In this document: piece after piece, positions 8,822 through 16,781 of the stretch
Numbering within the stretch: position 1 is the stretch's first letter
Layout: each line of letters opens with the position of its first letter
NCBI RefSeq assembly: GCF_900106565.1
Contig: NZ_FNNJ01000001.1
Coordinates: forward strand, 558,001-622,000
Origin: Lutibacter oricola
GTDB lineage: Bacteria; Bacteroidota; Bacteroidia; Flavobacteriales; Flavobacteriaceae
DNA length: 64,000 nt
Direction of reading: 5' to 3'
Position numbers and translations under genes: made by a program
Notes under the pieces: generated by a model
What the model was told of the DNA's origin: nothing
Database searches by the model: none
What the model saw: the letters and a program-made list of their open reading frames with translations, nothing else

Positions 8822-8860
8822 TTTTAAACGTTTGAAATTACGTTTTTTAACCGTTTAAAA
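8822..8860. promoter_or_regulatory. Candidate operator between GH115 and the winged-helix regulator
   Basis: TTTTAAACG (8822-8830) and its exact complement CGTTTAAAA (8852-8860) flank a 21-base spacer. Read as direct elements, CGTTTGAA (8829-8836) and CGTTTAAA (8852-8859) repeat 23 bases apart. The right half contains TTAACCGTT (8847-8855), which recurs in the promoter region of the paralogous regulator at 11378-11386. It probably binds one of the two winged-helix proteins. Confidence 0.5.
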
Positions 8861-8969
8861 GTGAGTGTATCTTATTGTTTAGTAGTGTTTTATGGGTTTT
8901 TGTTTTTGTGGGTGTTTTAATTCGGAAAAGTGAAAATTGTTCAGTATTTTTGAATGTTTTACCTGTAAT

Positions 8970-10130
8970 ATGAAGTTTAAAAAAGACCAAATACACGTCC
9001 AACTTGAAAAAATTCTTTCAGATAAGTTATTTTCAAGATCGAAAATAAATGTTAGGTTGTTGCGGTTTTTAGTAGAATCTTCTATAGAAGATAAAGACAT
9101 TAAAGAAACCACTATTGGAACGGAGTTTTTCGGAAAAAAATACGACCCGATTAAATCAGACAATAAAGTTCGGGTTTATATTTATCATCTTCGGAAGAAA
9201 TTAGCTGAGTACTATAAAAATATTGCAACTTCAGAAGAAATTGTTTTTACCATAGCTAAAGGTCAGTATAAAGTTCGCTTTGAAGAATTTCAGAAGAAAG
9301 AAACTTCAGGTAAAAAGTTTAATAGAAAGCGGTTGTCTGCCATTTTGTTTTTGATACTTGCTACTGTTATAATAGCTTTAACTTATACAAAATCAATTGA
9401 TAACTTTTGGAAATCATTAATAAAAAATGGTTTTCAAACCACTGTAATTTTTGGTGATTATTTTACCATTGAAGGCCCAATTTCTACTAGTGAAAAAGGA
9501 ATTATAAGAGATTACGAAATCAATTCAGAAGAAGAATTAAAAAAATATATTGAAAAACATCCTGAGCAATCAGGGAAATTAACACCTAGTAAACATCATT
9601 ATTTCAATTGGATGGCTCCGTATTGTAGTAGAACTGTTTCAGAGTTTTTTGGGAAACACGATTATGATTTTGATATAACTCAAGTTTCTGAATGGAGTGT
9701 TTCTCAACTTGAAAAAGATAATTTGGTGTATTTTGGACAATCAAAATCTATGGGTGTTTTAAAAAATATTTTAGTTGAAAAGTTTCCTCAATATACCTTT
9801 AAGAGTCAGCGTCTGGAGCGGATTGACCCTGAAACAAAACAAAAAACGGTGTACGGAGATATAGTTTCTCACAATGAGAAAATTATAGATTATACCATTG
9901 TTGCAAAAATTGCAATGCCCTCAGGAAATGAAATGCGATTCTTTTTATCTGATCAAGATTGTGGAGCTATAAGCGCATTGGATTATTTTACGCAAAAAGA
10001 TTCGGTACAAGCATTTTATAAGCGTCATCAAATCCAAAAGAACCAAGATTTTATCGCGTTATTTAAAGTTACTGGATGGAAACGAAAATCTTATGATATG
10101 GAATTTGTATTATTGGATAAAAAGAAATAA
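8970..10130 (+). CDS. Membrane-anchored winged-helix regulator, paralog 1
   Basis: A 386-residue one-component regulator of ToxR/CadC-like architecture. Residues 1-105 form a DNA-binding winged helix, with RVYIYHLRKKLAEYYKN as the likely recognition-helix region and KGQYKVRF as the wing. A basic stretch precedes one transmembrane helix (about 122-140), so about 245 residues should face the periplasm. That part contains NLVYFGQSKSMGVLKNIL and FFLSDQDCGAISALDYFT and belongs to no sensor family I can name. I place the start at ATG 8970: an in-frame ATG at 8937 lies upstream of a TATTTTTG -7-like box (8945-8952). The gene is divergent from GH115 and converges with a paralog 13 bases away. It probably senses a periplasmic glycan product. 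Confidence 0.8.
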   Translation: MKFKKDQIHVQLEKILSDKLFSRSKINVRLLRFLVESSIEDKDIKETTIGTEFFGKKYDPIKSDNKVRVYIYHLRKKLAEYYKNIATSEEIVFTIAKGQYKVRFEEFQKKETSGKKFNRKRLSAILFLILATVIIALTYTKSIDNFWKSLIKNGFQTTVIFGDYFTIEGPISTSEKGIIRDYEINSEEELKKYIEKHPEQSGKLTPSKHHYFNWMAPYCSRTVSEFFGKHDYDFDITQVSEWSVSQLEKDNLVYFGQSKSMGVLKNILVEKFPQYTFKSQRLERIDPETKQKTVYGDIVSHNEKIIDYTIVAKIAMPSGNEMRFFLSDQDCGAISALDYFTQKDSVQAFYKRHQIQKNQDFIALFKVTGWKRKSYDMEFVLLDKKK

Positions 10131-10143
10131 TACGTTTAGATGA

Positions 10144-11334
10144 TTATTCAATAATCTCTAGCTCAACCAATTCACAATTAGTATCTAAACGGTTTAAACC
10201 TTCAACTTTAAATAAAGCATTAAAATATGAATCTTTTGAAGGGAGTTTTTTGTAAAATTTTTCAAGTAAATCTAGGTTTGTAAAATGTGCAACTGTTGCC
10301 ATTACACCAATGTCATGATTAGAAGCGAAATAAAGAGCTTTATGACCACTGTTTAATTGAAAATACGATACCATTGCATATTCCATACGAATATTATCGC
10401 CGTATTTAGGTTTGTAAGTTGTTAGCTTTCCATTTTTAGAACTTGTAAAATAATTAGGATTACATTCAAAAATGTTACTGTTTTTAAGGAAAATTTCTTT
10501 GGATAAACTCATAGTTTTTGGCTGCCCTAAATAAATAATATTTCCTCTTTTAACAACATCATATTTTAATTCACTTTCGTTTTGAGGTGTTAATGAAGTG
10601 TTATATTCAGAAAAGAATTGAGTTAAGCCAATTAAAGAATAAGGAATTGCTTTTGTGAAAAATGTGTAATTTGAAAGCGCTAAGGAATCTTCAGGATGTT
10701 TTTTGTTGAAGTTAATAAAATCAGTAGCGCTGTTAACTTCAAAGTTTGTATAAAGTTTGCCATTTGGTTCTTTAGGCTTATTCATAATTACTTGGTCAGC
10801 AAGTACAACAGTGTTTGTTGTATTTTTAGCTACAAAAGGTTCCCAGCAATAGATTTCTTTTGTGTTGAACAATTGATAAGCAAGAGCTATAAAAATAAAT
10901 GCCAAAACTGAAGCTAGTGCGAAGCTTAGAGGTTTGTAAAAATTTCTTTTTTGCTGAATTACAGAGGTTTTTTTATCTGTTTTAGGGTTTTGTTCAAGGT
11001 TTGTTTTTTGGTCCGTAAATTCAATGTCGTATGAGCCTTTTTTAAGCACAAAAACAATAGTGTCTTCTTTACCAATTTCAGAATAATAGGTTTTTAATTT
11101 CTTACGTAGGTTAAACATGTACACACGAACTTTACCATCATCTTTAATTGGATTGTAATTTTTTTTAAACAAATCCATTCCAATAGTTTGCTCTTTTACA
11201 TGAATATTTTTAAGAGCTTGTTCGGTTAAAAATTTCAACAATTGGGTGTAGCGAGTAGATTTTACAAATTCAGGAGAAGAACAAATTTTCTGTAAGTACT
11301 CCTTTATCTTATCTGTGTTAAGATGGTTGCTCAT
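10144..11334 (-). CDS. Membrane-anchored winged-helix regulator, paralog 2
   Basis: A 396-residue paralog of the preceding convergent gene, with the same order of parts: winged helix (about 5-107, with KVRVYMFNLRKKLKTYY), a transmembrane helix near 136-154 and a periplasmic domain to the end. Shared landmarks include ETLIG-like and KxYNPIK segments in the DNA-binding part and NIIYLGQPKTMSLSKEIF, the acidic FASNHDIGVMATVAHFT strand and a final FNALFKVEGLNR in the sensor part. The periplasmic domain has diverged more than the DNA-binding domain. The gene is divergent from the first sulfatase gene of the large block, and its own candidate -7 box (11373-11380, minus strand) falls inside an inverted repeat, which suggests autoregulation. 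The ligand is unknown. Confidence 0.8.
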   Translation of the reverse strand: MSNHLNTDKIKEYLQKICSSPEFVKSTRYTQLLKFLTEQALKNIHVKEQTIGMDLFKKNYNPIKDDGKVRVYMFNLRKKLKTYYSEIGKEDTIVFVLKKGSYDIEFTDQKTNLEQNPKTDKKTSVIQQKRNFYKPLSFALASVLAFIFIALAYQLFNTKEIYCWEPFVAKNTTNTVVLADQVIMNKPKEPNGKLYTNFEVNSATDFINFNKKHPEDSLALSNYTFFTKAIPYSLIGLTQFFSEYNTSLTPQNESELKYDVVKRGNIIYLGQPKTMSLSKEIFLKNSNIFECNPNYFTSSKNGKLTTYKPKYGDNIRMEYAMVSYFQLNSGHKALYFASNHDIGVMATVAHFTNLDLLEKFYKKLPSKDSYFNALFKVEGLNRLDTNCELVELEIIE

Positions 11335-11372
11335 AGCTGTAAAAATATGAAATTCTTTCTTAAGAATACCAA

Positions 11373-11404
11373 CAAAATTAACCGTTAATTTTTCGGTTAA
11401 TTTT
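11373..11404. promoter_or_regulatory. Inverted repeat overlapping the regulator promoter
   Basis: AAAATTAACCG (11374-11384) and CGGTTAATTTT (11394-11404) are perfect 11-base complements around a 9-base spacer. On the minus strand bases 11380-11373 read TAATTTTG, a TAnnTTTG -7 box for the regulator gene, so a protein bound here would block it. The site lies about 45 bases upstream of the -7 box of the divergent sulfatase gene, where it could also activate. It shares TTAACCGTT with the operator at 8822-8860. Confidence 0.6.
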
Positions 11405-11448
11405 CCGTTTTTAAACCAATTGAAGTCAATAGATGCTGTTTATACCAT

Positions 11449-11456
11449 TAAATTTG
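11449..11456 (+). promoter_or_regulatory. Candidate -7 promoter element for the sulfatase block
   Basis: TAAATTTG matches the TAnnTTTG -7 consensus exactly and lies 57 bases before the first sulfatase start. A TTG is present at 11420-11422 but at a longer distance than usual, so the promoter may depend on an activator bound at the upstream inverted repeat. Confidence 0.45.
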
Positions 11457-11513
11457 TGTTGAGACGAAATGTAGTTAATCTTTCCAATAACTTAATAACG
11501 GCGAAATATCTAA

Positions 11514-13115
11514 ATGGTGAGTAATATTAATTTGATTAAAAAATTGTTAACAGTCATTGTATTTTTGTCTGTTATATTTTCAGTAATTGGTGTAAAAGCA
11601 CAAAGTAAGCAACCCAATATTATTTACATAATGTCTGACGATCACGCATCACACGCCATTGGAGCTTATGGAGGTCGTTTAGAAAATTTAAACATGACTC
11701 CTAAGTTAGATAAATTGGCTTCCGAAGGAATGCTTTTTAAAAATGTTTTTTGCAACAATTCAATTTGTACACCAAGTAGAGCTTCAATTATAACAGGTCA
11801 ATATCCACAAACAAATAATGTGTTGGATTTAGATCATAAATTAGATACCGAAAAGCAATTTCTACCTATAGAACTTAAAAAATTGGGTTACAAAACTGCG
11901 GTTATAGGTAAATGGCATTTGAAAAATGAACCTGTAAATTTTGATTATTACAAAACCTTACCAAGTCAAGGAAAATATTTTAACCCAACGTTTAATGAAA
12001 AAGGCAAAGGTAATTGGCCAAAGAATATTGTAAAAAGTGCAGGGCATTCAAGTGATGTAATAACTAATTCGGCAATTGAATATATTAAAAATAGAGATAA
12101 ATCGAAGCCTTTCTTTTTAATGCATCATTTTAAAGCGCCTCATGGTTATTTTGAATATGCGCCTAGGTATGAAAATTATTTAGCAAACACCGAAATTCCT
12201 GAACCTGCAAGTATGTATTACCAACCAAATTGGGGTTCTGAAGGAACTAGAGGTAAAAACGATTCTTTAAGAAATTATATAGGAACTTCTATTTCAGGAA
12301 GACATAAGTATAGTAACTATTATAAACATTTTTTTAATGATTCATTGAACGGTCCAAAATCTGCACATTTAAGTTATCAACGTTATATGAAAGATTATCT
12401 ACGTTGCGTAAAAGGGATTGACGATAATATTGGACGTTTAATTGATTTTCTGAAAAAAGAAAATTTGTTGGAAAATACCATTATTATTTACACTTCCGAT
12501 CAAGGAATGATGTTAGGAGAACACGATTTTCAGGATAAACGTTGGATGTATGAAGAATCTATGCGAATGCCATTTATAATGTATTATCCAAAAATGATTA
12601 AAGCTGGAACTATTTCAGAATTGCTAATTAACAATACCGATTTTGCTCCAACAATAATTGAGTTAGCTGGTGGTAAAACTCCAAAATATATGCAAGGCCA
12701 TAGTTTTATTAATACAATTAAAGGTAAAACTGAAAAAAAATGGAGAACGGCTACTTATTATCGTTATTGGATGCACATTGTGCATCATTATGTACCTGCT
12801 CATTTTGGAGTTCGTTCAAAAGATTATAAACTAATGTTTTTCTACGGAAAACACTATTTGCCTGAAGAAGAACACAAAAAACATTATTGGGCGAAAACGT
12901 ATCACGGTGAAGAGAAAGAAACACCTCATACTTGGGAATTTTACGATTTAAAAAATGACCCTCAAGAAACGCATAACCGTTATAATGATCCTGCATATCA
13001 AAAAATTATTGCTGAATTAAAAGAAGAACTTAAAAAGCAGCGAAAAGAATTAAACGAAACGGATAAGGATTATCCAAAAATTGAGGCTATTGTTGAAAAG
13101 CATTGGAATGATTAA
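11514..13115 (+). CDS. S1 sulfatase, secreted (S1_11-like)
   Basis: A 533-residue formylglycine-dependent sulfatase that hydrolyses a sulfate ester on a sugar. A signal peptide ends after VKA (about residue 29). The alkaline phosphatase-like fold shows the metal-binding MSDDH (40-44), the maturation motif CTPSRA with Cys85 as formylglycine precursor, GKWHL, APHG, and a second metal loop TSDQGMMLGEH followed by DKRWMYEES. The SDQG form with DKRWMYEES is what I know from N-acetylglucosamine-6-sulfatase-like enzymes (subfamily S1_11), but actual specificity cannot be read here. It starts the first long plus-strand run and is divergent from the winged-helix regulator. The next gene starts 19 bases after the stop. 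Confidence 0.92.
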   Translation: MVSNINLIKKLLTVIVFLSVIFSVIGVKAQSKQPNIIYIMSDDHASHAIGAYGGRLENLNMTPKLDKLASEGMLFKNVFCNNSICTPSRASIITGQYPQTNNVLDLDHKLDTEKQFLPIELKKLGYKTAVIGKWHLKNEPVNFDYYKTLPSQGKYFNPTFNEKGKGNWPKNIVKSAGHSSDVITNSAIEYIKNRDKSKPFFLMHHFKAPHGYFEYAPRYENYLANTEIPEPASMYYQPNWGSEGTRGKNDSLRNYIGTSISGRHKYSNYYKHFFNDSLNGPKSAHLSYQRYMKDYLRCVKGIDDNIGRLIDFLKKENLLENTIIIYTSDQGMMLGEHDFQDKRWMYEESMRMPFIMYYPKMIKAGTISELLINNTDFAPTIIELAGGKTPKYMQGHSFINTIKGKTEKKWRTATYYRYWMHIVHHYVPAHFGVRSKDYKLMFFYGKHYLPEEEHKKHYWAKTYHGEEKETPHTWEFYDLKNDPQETHNRYNDPAYQKIIAELKEELKKQRKELNETDKDYPKIEAIVEKHWND

Positions 13116-13134
13116 AAAATAAAATGTGATAATT

Positions 13135-15105
13135 ATGACTATTAAAAAGTTTTTAACCTCAATATTGTTATTACTAAGCGTAGCTATTTGTGCTCAAGTA
13201 GAATTTCACGTAGATCCTAATGCTGCGAAAAATGGTAATGGATCGCTTAATACTCCTTTTAATTCAATAGCATCAGCGAAGAAAAAAGTGGCGAAAATGA
13301 ATAAAAATATGAAGGAAGACATTGTTGTTTACCTTCACGGTGGAACTTATCAAATAGCAAATCCAATTGTATTTGGAGAAAAAGATTCAGGAACCAACGG
13401 ACATACAATTTCGTATAAAGCCTATAAAAAAGAAGCTCCGCTAATTAGTGGAGGCGTAAAGGTTTCCGGATGGGAAAAAGTAAGCGGAAATATTTACAAG
13501 GCAAAACTTAACAGAACTACCAAGTTGAGAACCCTTTTTGTAAACGGAAAAAGAATGCGGATGGCAGGAACGGAAGTTCCGGTAAAAGGCGCGGGTTCTT
13601 GGGGTAAACACGAAGTAAAAGGAACTGAAAAATGGGCATTTGACGCAGGTACAGGCATTGATGGAATTTTATTTAAAACCGAAGATGTACGTAACTACAA
13701 AAATCCCGAAGATGTTGAATTGGTACAAAATAATGTATGGACTGAAAAGATTTTATGCATTAGAGATGTTCAGCAAGTGGCAGATACCACTATTTTAAAA
13801 TTACAACAACCTTACGGTATCATTGCCACCAGTATGGCGTGGGCAGGAAAGATTAAATACAACGATGAATTTGTTATCCGAAACGCCTATGAATTTTTAG
13901 ATGCTCCAGGAGAATTTTATTTCGATAAGCAAGCTCAAACCCTGTATTATTTCAGTTCAGGAGAAGATATGGCTACTGGGGAAGTAATTGCACCAATTTC
14001 CGATGGTTTACTTCGTATTGAAGGTTCATCAACCAGTTCAAGAGTAAAAAATATTCACTTTGAAGGCATTAAATTTTCTCACGATCATTGGCAGCTAATG
14101 GAACTAGAAGGTTCTCACGCTTTTGCTGGTATACAGAGTACAGGAATGGCAATTCAATTTGTTGCTGATGGTAATTGGCACCCAACGGAATATAATTGTG
14201 TTGGTGTTCCGCGTGGAAGTATTGAAGTAAAAAATGCAGAGAATATTTCGTTTAAAAACAATCGTTTTGAAGGGTTGAGTTCAGCTATAGGAATCAATAT
14301 GGTAAACGATGTAAAAAACAGCAATGTAAACGGTAATTATTTTCACGATTTATTAGGAAATGCTGTTAATGTAGGACATCCGCAACACTATGTAATTGAC
14401 GAGGGGTCTTATTTTTCTTCAGGGGAGGAAGGGGTTTGCGAGCATATCAATATCACCAATAATTACATACGAAATGCCTGTCTGGATTTCCGTCAGTTAG
14501 AAGGAATTACAGCCTTTTTTGTCGCCGATGTAAATATTAACCATAATGATATTGCAGGAACACCTTACGGAGCTATCACTATGGGTTGGTGGTGGGGAAA
14601 TTCTGGAATTCCACCTTCAAAAACGGCAAAAAACAATTCAATGAGTTTTAACAAAGCTGGAGACACGCATAGAGCGTTAAAAGATGGAGGAATTTTATAC
14701 GCATTGGGAGAACAGCCAAACAGTGTTATGGAAGGCAATTATTTATACCGAGGTCAGCGTTGTATTTACCCAGATGACGGGTCGGCATATTGGACTATTA
14801 AGAGCAATGTTGTTGATAACAGAATTCCGTGGGTAAAAGGAATTTTCTGGTTGCATACGTGGACCGATGTTTGCCACGATATTGTTGCCAAAGACAATTT
14901 TGTAAAAGATAATAATGTTAAAAACAACGGTACAAATTGTACTGTTGAAAATACGGAATCGTTTATTAGAAGAGATTTTTCTGCTGAAGCCAAACAAATA
15001 ATGAAATCTGCTGGAATTCAAAAGGAGTACAGGCATATAATTCCTTCTAAGGAACCAAATCGAATTGAGTTGTATCCGAAGGATTTTAAAGATACGGACC
15101 ATTAA
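13135..15105 (+). CDS. Secreted right-handed beta-helix glycosidase, GH141-like
   Basis: A 656-residue protein with a signal peptide (to about residue 21, ending ICAQ) followed by a parallel beta-helix. The opening with NGSLNTPFNSIASAKKKV, HGGTYQIANPI, GTNGHTISYKAY and LISGGVKVSGWE is the arrangement seen in family GH141, which includes an alpha-L-fucosidase from pectin RG-II degradation and enzymes in fucoidan loci, and also in GH120-like proteins. The DGGILYALGEQPNS and YPDDGSAYWTI segments probably line the active-site groove. I use the ATG at 13135; a GTG three codons earlier is possible. It fits a fucoidan-like target together with the GH29 genes, but GH120 xylosidase-type activity cannot be excluded. 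Confidence 0.78.
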   Translation: MTIKKFLTSILLLLSVAICAQVEFHVDPNAAKNGNGSLNTPFNSIASAKKKVAKMNKNMKEDIVVYLHGGTYQIANPIVFGEKDSGTNGHTISYKAYKKEAPLISGGVKVSGWEKVSGNIYKAKLNRTTKLRTLFVNGKRMRMAGTEVPVKGAGSWGKHEVKGTEKWAFDAGTGIDGILFKTEDVRNYKNPEDVELVQNNVWTEKILCIRDVQQVADTTILKLQQPYGIIATSMAWAGKIKYNDEFVIRNAYEFLDAPGEFYFDKQAQTLYYFSSGEDMATGEVIAPISDGLLRIEGSSTSSRVKNIHFEGIKFSHDHWQLMELEGSHAFAGIQSTGMAIQFVADGNWHPTEYNCVGVPRGSIEVKNAENISFKNNRFEGLSSAIGINMVNDVKNSNVNGNYFHDLLGNAVNVGHPQHYVIDEGSYFSSGEEGVCEHINITNNYIRNACLDFRQLEGITAFFVADVNINHNDIAGTPYGAITMGWWWGNSGIPPSKTAKNNSMSFNKAGDTHRALKDGGILYALGEQPNSVMEGNYLYRGQRCIYPDDGSAYWTIKSNVVDNRIPWVKGIFWLHTWTDVCHDIVAKDNFVKDNNVKNNGTNCTVENTESFIRRDFSAEAKQIMKSAGIQKEYRHIIPSKEPNRIELYPKDFKDTDH

Positions 15106-15237
15106 AAAATAGAATTAAATCAGAAGGATATAAACTATCCTGAAACTCTAAAAATTGTAAAATATTTTTGGAATAATTAATTATAGAAAAAATAATAACC
15201 CTAATAATTTTAGAATTTTAAAAAGGAACACTAAATA

Positions 15238-16671
15238 ATGAAATCATATATCCTTATTTTTTTTACAGTATTTATTAGCTTTTTTAGTAATGCTCAAGAT
15301 GAAAAGAAATCCAATGTGCTTTTTATCATAGCTGATGATTTAAATACAGCATTGAGTGGTTATGGACACCCACAATGCAAAACACCTCAACTAGATAAGC
15401 TAGCTGAACGGAGTGTTGTTTTTAAAAATATGCATTGTCAACATCCTCTCTGCGGGCCTTCTAGAGCTTCTATTATGTCAGGACTTTATACTTATTCTAC
15501 AGGAGTTCTTAAAAATTCAGGTATCAATAGAAAGCAGAAGCCGAACATTGTTACACTTTCTCAAGCTTTTAAAAATGATGGATATTATGTTGCACGTGTT
15601 AGTAAGATATTTCATATGGGAATTCCTTATGATATTTTACAAGGAACTTCAGGAGCGGACGATCCTAAATCATGGGATGAAACATATAATTTTAAAGCAC
15701 TAGAACACAATGCAAAAGGACAATTAACAAATTGGTCTCCTAAACACGATGGACATCAAAAATTTAATGGTTTGATAGCCGAAGGGGATGATTCGGACCA
15801 TGTTGATGGAATGGCCGCCGATAAAGCTATTGAAATGCTTCATAAATTAAAAAATCGTCCTTTTTTCTTAGCAGTAGGAATGATACGTCCTCATGTTCCG
15901 TTGGTAGCTCCCAAAAAGTATTTTGATTTATATAATCGTGATGAAATGATTCTACCTGTTGTACCCAAAGATGATTTAGATGACCTGCCTGAAATTTATC
16001 GAAACAGAAATACCAATAAAAAATGGGGCGTTACACCTGAAGGTCATAAAGGTCTTTTAGAGGCTTATTACGCAAGTATTTCCTATATGGATGCACAAGT
16101 AGGACGAATATTAGATACATTAGAAAAGTTGGATCTTGATAGAAATACTATTGTAGTTTTTTGTAGTGACCATGGTTATTTATTAGGTGAACATCATAAA
16201 TTTCAAAAACCACACCTATTTGAAGAAGCCATTCGTGTACCGTTTATGATTCATGTTCCATGGATGAAATCTCAAAGAGGGAAATCAACTCATAAAATTA
16301 CTGAGCTTATAGATTTGTATCCTACCCTAACAGAATTGACTGAAGTTAATGCTCCTAAAGAATTACAAGGTAAAAGTCTAGTTCCTTTATTAAGAAACAC
16401 TAAATCTAAGAAGTGGAAAAAAGACATTGCTTTTACCACATGTAATGCTGGAGGTGCAACTATAAGAACCGATAACTGGAGATTTACCCATTGGAAACAT
16501 GGAGATGGAGGATTTGAAATGTATGATTTAAAAAGTGATCCTGGTGAATTTAAAAACCTAGCAGAGAATCCTAAATATGCAGAGATTAAGAAACGACTTA
16601 ATAAGCTTCTCCTTCAAAAAAAGAAAGAAGCAGGTTATACAATAGAAATGTACGATTGGGGATATAAATAA
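15238..16671 (+). CDS. S1 sulfatase, secreted (iduronate-2-sulfatase-like, S1_7 type)
   Basis: A 477-residue sulfatase with a signal peptide ending at SNAQ (about 20). Landmarks are IIADDLN (30-36), the maturation motif CGPSRAS with Cys72, IRPHVPLVAP and SDHGYLLGEHHKFQK. ADDLNTALSGYG, CGPSRAS and RPHVPLVAPKKYF are the combination typical of iduronate-2-sulfatase-like enzymes (subfamily S1_7), which act on 2-O-sulfated uronic acids or similarly placed sulfates. Unlike most neighbours it is set off by 132 bases upstream and 110 bases downstream, and a TATTTTTG -7-like box lies at 15163-15170, so it may have its own promoter and may have been inserted between the GH141-like and GH2 genes. Specificity is inferred only from resemblance. 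Confidence 0.92.
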   Translation: MKSYILIFFTVFISFFSNAQDEKKSNVLFIIADDLNTALSGYGHPQCKTPQLDKLAERSVVFKNMHCQHPLCGPSRASIMSGLYTYSTGVLKNSGINRKQKPNIVTLSQAFKNDGYYVARVSKIFHMGIPYDILQGTSGADDPKSWDETYNFKALEHNAKGQLTNWSPKHDGHQKFNGLIAEGDDSDHVDGMAADKAIEMLHKLKNRPFFLAVGMIRPHVPLVAPKKYFDLYNRDEMILPVVPKDDLDDLPEIYRNRNTNKKWGVTPEGHKGLLEAYYASISYMDAQVGRILDTLEKLDLDRNTIVVFCSDHGYLLGEHHKFQKPHLFEEAIRVPFMIHVPWMKSQRGKSTHKITELIDLYPTLTELTEVNAPKELQGKSLVPLLRNTKSKKWKKDIAFTTCNAGGATIRTDNWRFTHWKHGDGGFEMYDLKSDPGEFKNLAENPKYAEIKKRLNKLLLQKKKEAGYTIEMYDWGYK

Positions 16672-16781
16672 CAAATAAGACAAAGATAGCAGAATAGAGG
16701 CATCTTTTTCTATCTAGGAACTTAATAAATACCGAATTGTAGGAAAAAAAACAAAGATCATTTAAAAATAGAAATCAAGAT

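Noticed and set aside
8937-8969. Alternative start giving 11 extra residues for the winged-helix regulator
   Set aside because: The extension lies over a TAnnTTTG-type box at 8945-8952 and is absent from the paralog; ATG 8970 gives an N-terminus that matches.
15125-15141. Hairpin AGGATA-TAAAC-TATCCT after the GH141-like gene
   Set aside because: A six-base stem with no T tract is too weak to call a terminator, and such repeats are common in AT-rich DNA.
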